Shown here: one piece after another, positions 1 through 8,793 of the stretch
Layout: every line of letters starts with the position of its first letter
Numbering within the stretch: position 1 is the first letter of the stretch
Source: Ilumatobacter fluminis
Lineage (GTDB): Bacteria; Actinomycetota; Acidimicrobiia; Acidimicrobiales; Ilumatobacteraceae
NCBI RefSeq assembly: GCF_004364865.1
Contig: NZ_SOAU01000001.1
Location: 1,922,001 to 1,986,000 of the forward strand
Direction of reading: 5' to 3'
DNA: 64,000 nucleotides
The notes under the pieces: model-generated
What the model was told of the DNA's origin: nothing
What the model saw: the letters and a program-made list of their open reading frames with translations, nothing else
Database searches by the model: none
Translations under genes and position numbers: made by a program

Positions 1-2
1 CC

Positions 3-467
3 TACTACGGGCCGACCCTCGAGGTCGACCGGCCGCGGTACGACAAGACCTTCCAGGTCAACCTGGCAGCGCCGCTGTTCTGGTCGCAGGCCGCCTACGA
101 GGCGGCGTTCCGTGACGAACCCGGCGTGATCGTCAACATCGCCTCGGTCGGCGGTCTGCGCGCCGAGGCCGGTCTCGGTGTGTACAACCTCACCAAGGCC
201 GCCCTGATCCACCTGACGCGGCAGTTGGCGAACGAGCTGGGCCCGAACCGGGTCGTCGGCATCGCACCCGGCCTGGTCGAGACCGACTTCGCGTCGTATC
301 TGGTCGACAACTTCGGTGAACAGCTCGCCGCGGCGATGCCGCTGCAGCGCCTGGGCGACCCGGAGGACATCGCCAACCTGGCGGTGTTCCTGGCGTCCGA
401 CAAGGCGTCGTGGATTACCGGGGAGACCTACGTGATCGACGGGGGAGCGGGCGTCCGCTCGACCTAG
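3..467 (+). CDS. SDR family oxidoreductase (5' end outside window)
   Basis: This is the C-terminal part of a short-chain dehydrogenase/reductase; the open frame runs in from before base 1, so the Rossmann glycine-rich nucleotide site is not visible. The catalytic segment is present: Ser in VNIASVGG, then the YxxxK motif as YNLTK, then the IAPGLVETD segment that follows the active site in this family. The end, ITGETYVIDGGAGVRST, is the usual SDR C-terminus (normally GxxxxVDGG). It is a soluble cytoplasmic NAD(P)(H)-dependent enzyme. The substrate cannot be told from the sequence. It ends 33 bases before the stop of the convergent TetR gene. Confidence 0.9.
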   Translation, partial: YYGPTLEVDRPRYDKTFQVNLAAPLFWSQAAYEAAFRDEPGVIVNIASVGGLRAEAGLGVYNLTKAALIHLTRQLANELGPNRVVGIAPGLVETDFASYLVDNFGEQLAAAMPLQRLGDPEDIANLAVFLASDKASWITGETYVIDGGAGVRST

Positions 468-500
468 CGCCCACGGAGCGGCGTGGCCCGGGCTCGCCGG

Positions 501-1094
501 TCAGCCGGGGTAGGAGGCGAGGAAGCGCTCGATGGCGTACTCGACGGTGAGGTCGATGGCACTGTCGTCGTCGGGGTGGGCTGCCAGCAGGGTGAAGAAC
601 ACGGGACCGATCAGCTGGCGGGCGACGAGTTCCTCGTCGGTGCCGGCCGGCAGGCGGCCGGCGGCGATGCCGCGATCGACCACGTCACGGAAGATGGCCT
701 TCTTCTCCTCGTGGTCGTCGTGGGCGATCTCGGCGAGTTCGGGCATGTGCTGCTGGAGCATCATCATCGCCGGCAGGATCGCTCGCCAGCGCGGCGTCGT
801 CATGACGGCGGCGACCTCGGTCACGACAGCGCGGAGGGCCTCGTCGAACGACAGGTCGGGGCTGGGCGGCGTGATGTCGGGGATGTTGGCCCGCATCACG
901 TCGACGAGCAGACCTTCTCGGGAATCCCAGTGCCGGTAGAGCGTCGACTTGGCGACGCCCGACCGCTCGGAGACGGCATCGACGGTGACCGCACGCGGGC
1001 CGGCTTCGGCCAGCAGTTCGGTGGCCGCATCGAGCATCTTGGCGCGGCTGCGCAGGACTCTCGGGTCGGTCGGGCGTTCGGTGCAGTCGGTCAT
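501..1094 (-). CDS. TetR/AcrR family transcriptional regulator
   Basis: The N-terminal helix-turn-helix is clear: ILDAATELLAEAGPRAVTVD-type residues, then SGVAKSTLYRHWDSREGLL, the canonical TetR recognition helix. The C-terminal ligand-binding half is variable, as usual. The ATG at 1094 gives 197 residues; a TTG at 1106 is a weaker alternative. The gene is divergent from the DHA2 exporter at 1261. The intergenic region holds a perfect inverted repeat (1183-1205), which fits the common arrangement of a local repressor controlling itself and an efflux pump. The ligand is unknown. Confidence 0.9.
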   Translation of the reverse strand: MTDCTERPTDPRVLRSRAKMLDAATELLAEAGPRAVTVDAVSERSGVAKSTLYRHWDSREGLLVDVMRANIPDITPPSPDLSFDEALRAVVTEVAAVMTTPRWRAILPAMMMLQQHMPELAEIAHDDHEEKKAIFRDVVDRGIAAGRLPAGTDEELVARQLIGPVFFTLLAAHPDDDSAIDLTVEYAIERFLASYPG

Positions 1095-1182
1095 CGGTCG
1101 TGGCAAGTCGTGGTCGTGTCGTGCTCGTGTCGTCGGTCACAGTGTGGCCGTTCGTGCGTCGACACCGTTGACTCTACCGTTT

Positions 1183-1205
1183 CGCTACGATACTGTTTCG
1201 TAGCG
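1183..1205. promoter_or_regulatory. Probable TetR operator
   Basis: A perfect 8-bp inverted repeat, CGCTACGA-N7-TCGTAGCG, lies between the divergent tetR (start 1094) and MFS exporter (start 1261) genes. Size and symmetry match TetR-family operators. Its position would let one repressor block both promoters. Binding is inferred, not shown. Confidence 0.7.
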
Positions 1206-1260
1206 TTTCCACCTGACGGAACGACCACCCACCACCCCCGACCCCTCGAAGGATCCCCCC

Positions 1261-2877
1261 ATGTCCACATCCGACACCCCACCCGTGCTCGGGGATGACC
1301 TCGCCCAACAGCCGAGCGGCGAGGAGATCACCACCGACGAGAAGCAGCTCCGCAACATCCTGATCGCGATGTGCACGGCGCTGATCGCCGTCATCGCCTC
1401 GGTCTCGGGCCTCAACGTCGCCCAGCAGGACCTGGCGGTCGACCTCGGCGCGTCCCAGAGCGAGATCCTCTGGATCATCAACGCCTACACGGTGGCGCTC
1501 GCCGCCCTCCTCATGCCGATCGGTGCGATCGGCGACCGCTGGGGTCGCAAGCCGATCCTGATGATCGGCCTCGTCGTGTTCGGCCTGGCGAGCCTCGGTG
1601 CCGCCGTCGCGACCACGACCGCCTTCATGATCGTCGCCCGCGTCGTCGCCGGTGTCGGTGCGGCCATGATCATGCCGGTCACCCTCTCGGTGATCACCTC
1701 CAGCTTCCCGCCCGAGGCCCGTACCCGGGCGATCGGCATCTGGGCCGGCTTCGCCGGTGCCGGCGGCATCATCGGCCTGTTCGTGTCGGCATTCATGGTC
1801 GACATGGTGAGCTGGCGTTGGCTGTTCGCCCTGCCGGTCGCACTCGTCGTGCTCGCCGGTGCGATGGCGTGGCGTTCGGTGCCCAACTCGCGGGAGCACA
1901 GCGAGCACCCGTTCGACACGGTCGGTTCGGTCCTGTCGGCGCTCGCCATCGGCGGCCTCGTCCTCGGTATCCACGAAGGACCCGAGCAGGGGTGGACGCA
2001 CTGGATCACCCTGACGGGCATCGTCGTCGGCGTGATCGCCGCCGTCGCCTTCGTGCTCTGGGAGCTGCGCCGCCACGACCCGCTCCTCGACGTGACCACG
2101 TTCAAGAACCGTGGCCTGGCGTCCGGTTCGCTCACCCTCCTCATCGTGTTCGCCGTCATGTTCGGCATCTTCCTGGTGCTGTTCCCGTACTTCCAGGCCG
2201 TGATCGGCTGGTCGGCGCTGCGCTCGGCCGTGGCACTGCTCCCGATGGCGTTCGTGATGATGCCGATGTCGGCCGTCGCCCCGTTCGTCGCCGAGCGGAT
2301 CGGCAGCCGCACGACGATGCTGTCGGGCGTGGCGATCTTCGCCACCGGCCTGGCGACGCTGGCGCTGAGGGCGTCGGTCGAGGGCGGCTACATGTCGGTC
2401 CTGCCCGGCCTCGTCATCATCGGCCTCGGCATGGGTCTCACCATGACCCCCGCCACTGCGGCGATCACGGAGACGCTCCCTGCCGACAAGCAGGGTGTCG
2501 CCTCGGCACTCAACGACACCTCTCGCGAGGTCGGCGGTGCCCTCGGTGTCGCCCTGCTCGGTTCGGTGCTGAGCGCCGGCTACGAGTCGGCCATCGAGCC
2601 CGACCTCGCCGGACTGCCCGAAGAACTCGCCGAACCGGCTCGTGAGGGCATCGGCGGAGCGCTCGCCGTCGCCGGCCAGGCCGGCGAGCAGGGTCCGCAG
2701 CTCGTCTCGGCCGCCCAGCACGCCTTCGTCGACGGTTGGGTGCAGTCGATGTGGATCGGCGTCGCCCTCGCCGGCGTCACCTTTGCCTACCTGCTGTTCT
2801 TTGGACCGAAGAAGCGCAACGAGACCGGCGACGTGCCCACCGCACAGGCCGAACTCGAACTCGCCCTCGAGGGCTGA
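1261..2877 (+). CDS. MFS multidrug exporter, DHA2 (14-TM) type
   Basis: This 538-residue membrane protein of the major facilitator superfamily matches the length of the 14-helix DHA2 (QacA/EmrB-like) drug:H+ antiporters. A short hydrophilic N-terminus is followed by repeated hydrophobic segments. The family motif A appears as GAIGDRWGRKP between helices 2 and 3, and motif C-like Gly/Pro residues occur in helix 5 (GFAGAGGIIGLF). The end is charged and cytoplasmic. It is divergent from a TetR gene with a good operator between them, so induction by an exported compound is likely. The substrate is not predictable. Confidence 0.9.
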   Translation: MSTSDTPPVLGDDLAQQPSGEEITTDEKQLRNILIAMCTALIAVIASVSGLNVAQQDLAVDLGASQSEILWIINAYTVALAALLMPIGAIGDRWGRKPILMIGLVVFGLASLGAAVATTTAFMIVARVVAGVGAAMIMPVTLSVITSSFPPEARTRAIGIWAGFAGAGGIIGLFVSAFMVDMVSWRWLFALPVALVVLAGAMAWRSVPNSREHSEHPFDTVGSVLSALAIGGLVLGIHEGPEQGWTHWITLTGIVVGVIAAVAFVLWELRRHDPLLDVTTFKNRGLASGSLTLLIVFAVMFGIFLVLFPYFQAVIGWSALRSAVALLPMAFVMMPMSAVAPFVAERIGSRTTMLSGVAIFATGLATLALRASVEGGYMSVLPGLVIIGLGMGLTMTPATAAITETLPADKQGVASALNDTSREVGGALGVALLGSVLSAGYESAIEPDLAGLPEELAEPAREGIGGALAVAGQAGEQGPQLVSAAQHAFVDGWVQSMWIGVALAGVTFAYLLFFGPKKRNETGDVPTAQAELELALEG

Positions 2878-2898
2878 TCGTCACCCGTGGGCTGACGG

Positions 2899-4113
2899 TC
2901 ACAGGTCATCGGTGTTCGCCAGGCCGGACAGAACCGGCTTGGCGAACACGATGGCGGCACCGAGCGTGATGCCGCCACCGAGCAGGAACGGCGCCTGCAG
3001 GTCGATGGCGTAGGCGACGAAGCCACCGGCCACGATGCCGAGCGCGCTGGCCGCAGCGCCGAACCAGCGGTAGGCGCCGTTCACCCGGCCGAACTGATCG
3101 GTCGGGATCAGGCGCTGCCGCACCGTGATGGTCGCCACGTTCCAGACCGTGATGCCGAACCCCATCACGAAGCCCGCCGTGGCGACCACGGCGACCGGTG
3201 GTGTCAGGCCGATGACGATCTGGGCGACACCGAACGCCAGGTAGGGCGCCACCACCGAATTCTTGAGCCCGATCGCACCGACGATGCGTGGCCCGAGCAG
3301 GCCGCCCGTCGCCGCTCCCATGGCCGTGATCGCGAGCAGGAGCCCGAACCCGAAGCTGTCGAGGCCGAGTTCGTCGACGGCGAACTTGGCGAAGATGCCC
3401 TGACCGAGCATCAAGCCGAGGTTCGTAACCGTGAACATGATGGCCAGCGTGCGGAGCAGCTGGTGACGGCCGAGCCATCGGATGGCCGAACGCAAACTGC
3501 GATCCTCGATCGGCACCATGGTGACCGGTGGCGCCTTGCGGATGCGGATGGTCAGCAGCAGCGCCGCCGCCACGGCGAAGCTCGCCGCATTGGCAGCGAA
3601 GGGCAGGCCGACGTCGATGTCGAAGAAGAAGGCACCCACGGCCAGGCCGGCGATCGAACCGGCGACGATCTCGGCGGCGAACAGCAACCCGTTCGCCCGG
3701 GCCAACTGGTCCTGCTCGACGAGCATCGGCACGAACGCCTGGGCCGTGCTGTCGAACAGCACCTCGCACGAACCGATCACGACGAGCAGCGCGACCAGCC
3801 ACCAGATCGAGATGCCACCCTGGATCGCCCAGGCGGCGATGATCGAGTAGAGGCCGACGCGAGCCAGGTTCGCCGACACCATGAGCAGTCGCCGGTCGAC
3901 CCGGTCGACCACGACACCGACGGGCAGCGAGATCACCAGCCACGGCACGAACGTCGCCACCGTCGTGAGCGCGAGCAGTCGTTCGTCGTCGGTCAGCGAG
4001 AGCGCGAGCAACGGCATGGCGACGAAGTTGATGCCGTCGCCGAGGTTGCTGATCAGGCTCGCCCACCACTGGCGCCAGTACGCCGTGGGCAACGGCTCGC
4101 GCGCGGTACTCAC
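2899..4113 (-). CDS. MFS transporter, EntS-like (MFS_3)
   Basis: This 404-residue, roughly 12-helix transporter begins with YWRQWWASLISNLGDGI, typical of the MFS_3 group that includes the enterobactin exporter EntS and macrolide pumps. The loop 2-3 motif is GVVVDRVDRRLLM, in place of the classical GxLaDrxGrkr. It starts with GTG. It ends 21 bases from the convergent DHA2 exporter stop and lies 54 bases downstream of menE on the same strand, so co-transcription with the amidase-menE pair is possible. The exported substrate is unknown. Confidence 0.85.
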   Translation of the reverse strand: MSTAREPLPTAYWRQWWASLISNLGDGINFVAMPLLALSLTDDERLLALTTVATFVPWLVISLPVGVVVDRVDRRLLMVSANLARVGLYSIIAAWAIQGGISIWWLVALLVVIGSCEVLFDSTAQAFVPMLVEQDQLARANGLLFAAEIVAGSIAGLAVGAFFFDIDVGLPFAANAASFAVAAALLLTIRIRKAPPVTMVPIEDRSLRSAIRWLGRHQLLRTLAIMFTVTNLGLMLGQGIFAKFAVDELGLDSFGFGLLLAITAMGAATGGLLGPRIVGAIGLKNSVVAPYLAFGVAQIVIGLTPPVAVVATAGFVMGFGITVWNVATITVRQRLIPTDQFGRVNGAYRWFGAAASALGIVAGGFVAYAIDLQAPFLLGGGITLGAAIVFAKPVLSGLANTDDL

Positions 4114-4167
4114 GCAGCCGTCACCACGGGGCGCTCGTCGTTCCCTGCCCGAGCCATCGGGGCGAAC

Positions 4168-5277
4168 CTAGCCGTCGCGTTCGACCAGATCGGCTCGTTT
4201 CAGCTTGCCCAACGTGGTGCGTGGCAGCTGTGAGGCGATCACCACGTTGCGTGGCGCGCAGTAGGCCGGCAGCTCGGCACGGACCGCCTCGCGCAGCTCG
4301 TCGAGCGACGGTGCGTCGCCGTCGGCCGGGACGACGAAGGCGGTGACGACGTGGCCCCACTCGGGGTCGGGGACGCCTGCGACGCCGACGTCGGCGACCT
4401 TCGGGTGGCGGGCGAGGACGCGCTCGACCGGGTCGGGCCAGACGTTCTCGCCGCCGGTGATGATCAGATCGCCACGGCGACCGTGCACGATCAGCTGTCC
4501 GTCGACCGTGAGCTCGCCGAGGTCGCCCGTCGGGAACCAGCCGCCGGCGACGAACGGATCGGTGCCGTCGCGGTAGCACCGCAAGAGCATCGGGGCGCGC
4601 AGCTGGATCTCGCCGTCGATGATGCGCACCTCGACCCGGTCGAGCGGCACACCGTCGTAGACGACGCCGCTGCCGGTCTCGGTCATGCCGTACGTGGTGA
4701 CCGAGTTGGCCGGCCGGTCGGCGGGGGCGTGGGCGCCGCCGAGGACGATCACGCGCCAGCGGTCGGTGTCGACCCGTCGCATGGCGGTCGCCACCAGGGA
4801 GACGAGCGTGGCGTCGCTCGAGTCGACGGTCTCGACGTCGAAGGCGGGGATCACGGTCAGCCGGGTGCCGGTGTGGAGGGCCCGGGTCACGACCGAGAGT
4901 CCGCCGACGTGGGCCAAAGGCAGACAGGCCAGCCAGTGGTCGTGTTCCGGATCGACGCCGAGTCGCGTCGACGTCGCCTCGGCGGAGGCGGCCACGGCCT
5001 CGTGGGTGAGGACGACCCCCTTGGGCGTGCCGGTCGATCCGCTGGTCGCCACGACGAGCGCGTCGCCGTCGTCGACCGGCCGGCCTTCGGCCAGCTCCGA
5101 GGTGCCGCCGGGCTCGACCACGGTGCTGGCTCCCATGGCGGCCATCAGCGCCGCCTTGGCAACCGGCGGGAACCGCTGGTCGACCGGCAAGACGGCGTCC
5201 CCCGAATCCCAGGCGCGCTGGAGTGCGTGCACGAACGCCGGACCGCCCGGCAGGTCGAGCGCGACGAGGCGCCGCAC
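4168..5277 (-). CDS. menE: o-Succinylbenzoate-CoA ligase (MenE-like)
   Basis: This is an acyl-adenylate-forming enzyme. The ATP phosphate-binding loop is VATSGSTGTPKG, the second core motif is TTYGMTETGSG, and the hinge region is FPTGDLGEL followed by HGRRGDLIITGGENVWP. The catalytic Lys is in PRTTLGKLKRADL near the C-terminus. It has 369 residues, much shorter than typical acyl-CoA ligases and close to the compact actinobacterial MenE proteins. menA, menD, menF and menG in the same window support activation of o-succinylbenzoate to its CoA ester for menaquinone synthesis. The GTG start at 5277 lies 2 bases after the stop of the amidase gene, so they are probably co-transcribed. Confidence 0.85.
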   Translation of the reverse strand: MRRLVALDLPGGPAFVHALQRAWDSGDAVLPVDQRFPPVAKAALMAAMGASTVVEPGGTSELAEGRPVDDGDALVVATSGSTGTPKGVVLTHEAVAASAEATSTRLGVDPEHDHWLACLPLAHVGGLSVVTRALHTGTRLTVIPAFDVETVDSSDATLVSLVATAMRRVDTDRWRVIVLGGAHAPADRPANSVTTYGMTETGSGVVYDGVPLDRVEVRIIDGEIQLRAPMLLRCYRDGTDPFVAGGWFPTGDLGELTVDGQLIVHGRRGDLIITGGENVWPDPVERVLARHPKVADVGVAGVPDPEWGHVVTAFVVPADGDAPSLDELREAVRAELPAYCAPRNVVIASQLPRTTLGKLKRADLVERDG

Positions 5278-5279
5278 CG

Positions 5280-6680
5280 TCAGGCCGTCACCGGATCGAT
5301 CGGTGCCGGGGCGCCTGCGGCGGCCTGGATCTGAGCGGCGACGTCGAGACAGCGGAGGTCGGTGAACCGGTCACCCATGACCTGCACGCCGACCGGCAAC
5401 CCGTCGGCCGTGCCGCACGGCACGATCGCACCCGGGAGGGCGAGGAAGTTGGCCGGCAGCACGGGACGCAAGGTGTCGCGGATGAGTTGTTCGTTGTCGC
5501 CGATGTCGGCGTCGTGCTCGAACGGCGGCATGCCCCACGTGGGCGACAGCAGGATCGGGTGCTGCGCGAAGAACTCCGACCACTCCCGCATCAGGCGGAA
5601 GCGGGTGCCCTGCACGTGGGCGGAGAGCTCGACCGAGGTCTCGGGTGCCACCTCGGCGAACCCGTCGAGGATCTTGCGTGCGTCCTCGCCGAGGATCTCG
5701 TCGAGGAGCGGCCGTGTGACCGACAGGTCGGAGAGCAGGAGCGCCGCCCACATCTCGATCGCCACCTCGTAGTCGGGCGGTGTCGCCTCGACCACGTCGT
5801 GGCCGGCATCGGCCAGGATGTCGGCCGCAGCACGGACCGCCGCCGCGATCTCCGGGTGGGTGTCGCCGCCGGGCGGGTCGGCCAGGACGGCGATGGTGAG
5901 GCGCTCACCGTCGGCGAGTTCGGTGAACGTCGCCGGGACCGATCGCGGGTCGCGCGGGCTCGGCCCGGCGATCGCCTCGAACGCGGCCCGCACATCGGCG
6001 ACGCGTCGGGCCATCGGGCCCTCGACCAGCATCTGCTGCGAGCTCAAGAGCTGGTCCTGCGGCGGGATGACCGTCGCCATCGGCACGGCGCCGACCGTGG
6101 GCTTGATCGATGCGATGCCGCAGCAGTGCGCCGGGTTGCGGAGCGAGCCGCCGATGTCGTTGCCGAGTCCGAGCGGGCTCATGCCGGAGGCGATCGCCGA
6201 CGCCTCGCCACCGCTCGAGCCGCCCGCGGTGCGGCCGGGGTGGTGCGGGTTGCGGGTGAGGCCGTGCAACGTGGAGTGGGTGTGGACGCGGAGCCCGAGA
6301 TCGGGCAGGTTGGTTCGTGCGAACGGGATCGCACCGGCGGCCCGCATGCGGGCGACGGTCGGGGCGTCGATCGGCGCGACCGCCTCGGCCAGGGCGGGGA
6401 GCCCCTGGGTCGTCGGCGTGCCGGCACAGTCGATGTTCTCCTTCACCGTGATCGGCACGCCGTGGAAGGGGCCGAGCTCGTCACCACGGCCGACGGCGGC
6501 GTCGGCCGCATCGGCGGCGGCCAGCGCCTCGTCGTCGAGGCGGCGGACGATCGCGTTCAGGTCGCCGTTGACGGCGTCGACGCGGGCCAGGTGGGCCTCG
6601 ACGACGGCCCGGCTCGTGGTCTCGCCCGACCGGATCTTCTCGGCCAGTTCGAGGGCGCCGAGTTGCCAGAGTTCGCTCAT
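5280..6680 (-). CDS. Amidase signature family amidase
   Basis: This 466-residue amidase-signature hydrolase has the Ser-cisSer-Lys triad. Lys80 sits in PITVKENID, the Gly/Ser-rich stretch AGGSSGGEA covers 152-160 with the cis-Ser, and the nucleophile is Ser179 in DIGGSLRNPA. The family hydrolyses amides and includes GatA; no GatB or GatC lies nearby, so a stand-alone catabolic amidase or aryl/acyl-amidase is likelier. The ATG at 6680 was chosen because upstream in-frame codons encode only an Arg-rich shadow of the opposite strand. It is divergent from menA with just 20 bases between the two starts. Substrate unknown. Confidence 0.88.
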   Translation of the reverse strand: MSELWQLGALELAEKIRSGETTSRAVVEAHLARVDAVNGDLNAIVRRLDDEALAAADAADAAVGRGDELGPFHGVPITVKENIDCAGTPTTQGLPALAEAVAPIDAPTVARMRAAGAIPFARTNLPDLGLRVHTHSTLHGLTRNPHHPGRTAGGSSGGEASAIASGMSPLGLGNDIGGSLRNPAHCCGIASIKPTVGAVPMATVIPPQDQLLSSQQMLVEGPMARRVADVRAAFEAIAGPSPRDPRSVPATFTELADGERLTIAVLADPPGGDTHPEIAAAVRAAADILADAGHDVVEATPPDYEVAIEMWAALLLSDLSVTRPLLDEILGEDARKILDGFAEVAPETSVELSAHVQGTRFRLMREWSEFFAQHPILLSPTWGMPPFEHDADIGDNEQLIRDTLRPVLPANFLALPGAIVPCGTADGLPVGVQVMGDRFTDLRCLDVAAQIQAAAGAPAPIDPVTA

Positions 6681-6700
6681 GCATCCATCATGACCGACGC

Positions 6701-7609
6701 ATGTCGACCGCCGAGAACACGCCCGCCCCGACCCTGTCCGACTGGGTCGCCGGTGCCCGCCCGCGCACCCTGCCCGCCGCCGTCGTTCCCGTCGCCGTCG
6801 GCGCCGGCGTCGCCGCCGGTCTCGGCGAGTCGTTCGGTGACGGCGTCGTGTGGTGGCGCGTGGTCGCGGCGCTCGTCGTGTCGCTCCTGCTCCAGATCGG
6901 CGTGAACTACGCCAACGACTACAGCGACGGGGTGCGCGGCACCGACGACGTGCGGGTCGGCCCGATGCGGCTGGTCGCAACCGGGACGGCGTCGCCGTCG
7001 GCGGTGAAGAAGGCGGCCCTGCTGTCGTTCGGACTGGCAGCGGTCGCCGGACTGGCGCTCGCCATCGCCACGTCGTGGTGGCTCGTGCTCGTCGGCGTCG
7101 CGGCGATCCTCGCCGCGTGGGGATACACGGGCGGCCCGAAGCCCTACGGCTATCTCGGGCTGGGCGAGGTCTTCGTGTTCGTGTTCTTCGGGTTGGTCGC
7201 CACGGCGGGCACCACCTACGTGGCGATCGAGGAGGTGCCGTGGGTGACGTGGCCTGCGTCGACCGGCGTCGGCTTGATCGCCTGCGCCCTGCTGGTCGTC
7301 AACAACCTGCGCGACATCCCGACCGACACCGACGCCGGCAAGCGGACGCTGGCCGTTCGGCTGGGCGACCAGCGGACCCGCTGGTTCTACGTGTTGTTGA
7401 TCGCGCTCACGTTCGCGTGCGTCGTCGTCAGCGCCATCGACCGTCCGTGGGCGCTGCTCGGCCTGCTCGGCATCCCGGCGTCGATCGGCCCCGTCAAGCA
7501 GGTGCTCGGCGGAGCGACCGGCCCGCAGCTGATCCCGGTGCTCGGCGGGACCGGCCAGACCCAGCTGGTCTTCGGCCTCACCTTCGCCTTCGGCCTCGCC
7601 CTCGGCTGA
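6701..7609 (+). CDS. menA: 1,4-Dihydroxy-2-naphthoate polyprenyltransferase MenA
   Basis: This integral membrane UbiA-family prenyltransferase attaches the polyprenyl chain to 1,4-dihydroxy-2-naphthoate, giving demethylmenaquinone. The first Asp-rich motif is NDYSD at about 72-76 within NYANDYSDGVRGTDD, which binds the prenyl diphosphate through Mg2+. The second is DIPTDTDAGKRTLAVRLG at about 205-222. The 302-residue length and about eight hydrophobic segments match MenA. The ATG at 6701 leaves only 20 bases to the divergent amidase start, so its promoter must overlap the other gene or the transcript is nearly leaderless. Confidence 0.93.
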   Translation: MSTAENTPAPTLSDWVAGARPRTLPAAVVPVAVGAGVAAGLGESFGDGVVWWRVVAALVVSLLLQIGVNYANDYSDGVRGTDDVRVGPMRLVATGTASPSAVKKAALLSFGLAAVAGLALAIATSWWLVLVGVAAILAAWGYTGGPKPYGYLGLGEVFVFVFFGLVATAGTTYVAIEEVPWVTWPASTGVGLIACALLVVNNLRDIPTDTDAGKRTLAVRLGDQRTRWFYVLLIALTFACVVVSAIDRPWALLGLLGIPASIGPVKQVLGGATGPQLIPVLGGTGQTQLVFGLTFAFGLALG

Positions 7610-7640
7610 CCACACGCTCCCGACGTGCGATGATCGGCGG

Positions 7641-7970
7641 ATGCCGATCGCCAACTGTTTCGTGCGGAGCGACATCGGCCCGATCGACGTCGACCGAGTG
7701 GTCGAGGTGTGGTCGGTGGTGTCCGGCGTCGCCGACGAGGAGATGACGGTCAACGTCGTGCGCGGTGAACAGGGCGGCAAGCGTTACGCGGCGACGGCGT
7801 CGCTGACGCTGCCGTCGCTCTGGAGCGGCGACGACGTCGAACGCCTGGCGACGGGTCTCTCACAGGCCTTGGCGGATGCGACCGGCGCCGCCGCCGACTC
7901 GATCCTCGTGATCACCACACTGATCCCGTCCGGCTCCGTCGTCGAAGCCGGCCACCTCGTCCACTGGTGA
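7641..7970 (+). CDS. Small conserved protein, possible tautomerase-superfamily member
   Basis: This is a 109-residue soluble protein. It begins MPIANCFV, so Met removal would expose Pro1, the catalytic residue of the 4-oxalocrotonate tautomerase superfamily. A hydrophobic beta-strand and a helix with LATGLSQALADATGAAADSI follow, where the family has its helix and the second strand ILVITTLIP. The assignment to tautomerases rests on this pattern only. The gene follows menA by 31 bases on the same strand. It ends 11 bases before the palindrome at 7982, which may act as its terminator. Confidence 0.55.
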   Translation: MPIANCFVRSDIGPIDVDRVVEVWSVVSGVADEEMTVNVVRGEQGGKRYAATASLTLPSLWSGDDVERLATGLSQALADATGAAADSILVITTLIPSGSVVEAGHLVHW

Positions 7971-7981
7971 CGTTAGGACGC

Positions 7982-8031
7982 ATGGGGTCGGATACGTCTC
8001 GTCGGGACCGACGAGACGTATCCGACCCCAT
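7982..8031. repeat. 50-bp perfect palindrome, copy 1
   Basis: Two 24-base arms (7982-8005 and 8008-8031) are exact reverse complements around the dinucleotide GA. The outer part reads ATGGGGTCGGATACGT inwards. It sits between two convergent genes (7641-7970 + and 8074-8793 -), a natural place for a bidirectional terminator, but it has no T-run. A second copy is at 10704-10753. The two differ by one paired (compensatory) base change and by the centre, so the symmetry itself appears to be maintained. Confidence 0.9.
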
Positions 8032-8073
8032 CCGTCGCTTCACCAGTCGGCGCCGGGACGGGCCCGTTCGGCG

Positions 8074-8793
8074 TTACGGGAGCCAGGTGGCGATGGTGTC
8101 GGCGACCGCCCCGGGGTGTTCGGAGTGGGCGGCGTGGCCGGCGCCGTCGATGGAGACGAACGTGGCGTTCGGGAGCGCCTCGGTCATCCGGAGGCCGATG
8201 ACGGTGAACTTGGTGTCGAGCGCGCCGGCGATCACGAGGACCGGCACGGTGATGCGTTCGAGCTCGCCCCACCGCGAGCGCTGGACACCGGTGCCTGCGG
8301 TTCGCAGGCTGTGGGCGAGTCCCGCCGCGGTGTTGCGTCGACGGTGGAGCAACCCGTCCGGGTCGGGCGGCAGGGTCGCGAACAGGGGAGCGGCGAGCCA
8401 CTCGTCGAGGAACGCATCGACGCCGACCCGCTCGATGTGGTCGGCGCGTTCGTCGTCGAGACGTCGGCGCTCTTCCCGCTCCGCCTCGTCGGCGATCCCC
8501 GGCGTCGCCCCGATCAGCACGAGGCGCTCGACCGGCGAACCGTCGAGCAGCGCAGTGTGGAGCGCGATGCGGCCACCCATCGAATAGCCGACGTAAGTGG
8601 CGGGTCCGATCGACGTCGCGAGCGCCGCTGCCGTCCGATCGATGTCGCGCTCGTCGGCCGCGCTCAGGCCGTGACCGGGCAGGTCCGGGAGGACCAGGGT
8701 GCTGTCACCGACCCGTTCGGCGACGGCGTGGGCGACGTGGTGCCAGTGGTGATGGGTCTGGGTGAAACCGTGCAGGAAGGCGATGCGCCGCAT
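8074..8793 (-). CDS. menH: Alpha/beta hydrolase, MenH-like (SHCHC synthase candidate)
   Basis: This 239-residue alpha/beta hydrolase starts FLHGFTQTHHHWHHV. The nucleophile elbow is GYSMGGR (Ser71), the acid is in the AGALDTKF strand, and the catalytic His is in GAGHAAHSEHP. Its short length, the PDLPGHG oxyanion region and the GYSMGGR elbow match MenH, which eliminates pyruvate from SEPHCHC to give SHCHC. menD just upstream on the other strand supports this role. Other small hydrolases share the fold, so the function is probable rather than certain. Its ATG overlaps the stop of the DsbA-family gene by one base (TGATG), suggesting translational coupling. Confidence 0.72.
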   Translation of the reverse strand: MRRIAFLHGFTQTHHHWHHVAHAVAERVGDSTLVLPDLPGHGLSAADERDIDRTAAALATSIGPATYVGYSMGGRIALHTALLDGSPVERLVLIGATPGIADEAEREERRRLDDERADHIERVGVDAFLDEWLAAPLFATLPPDPDGLLHRRRNTAAGLAHSLRTAGTGVQRSRWGELERITVPVLVIAGALDTKFTVIGLRMTEALPNATFVSIDGAGHAAHSEHPGAVADTIATWLP

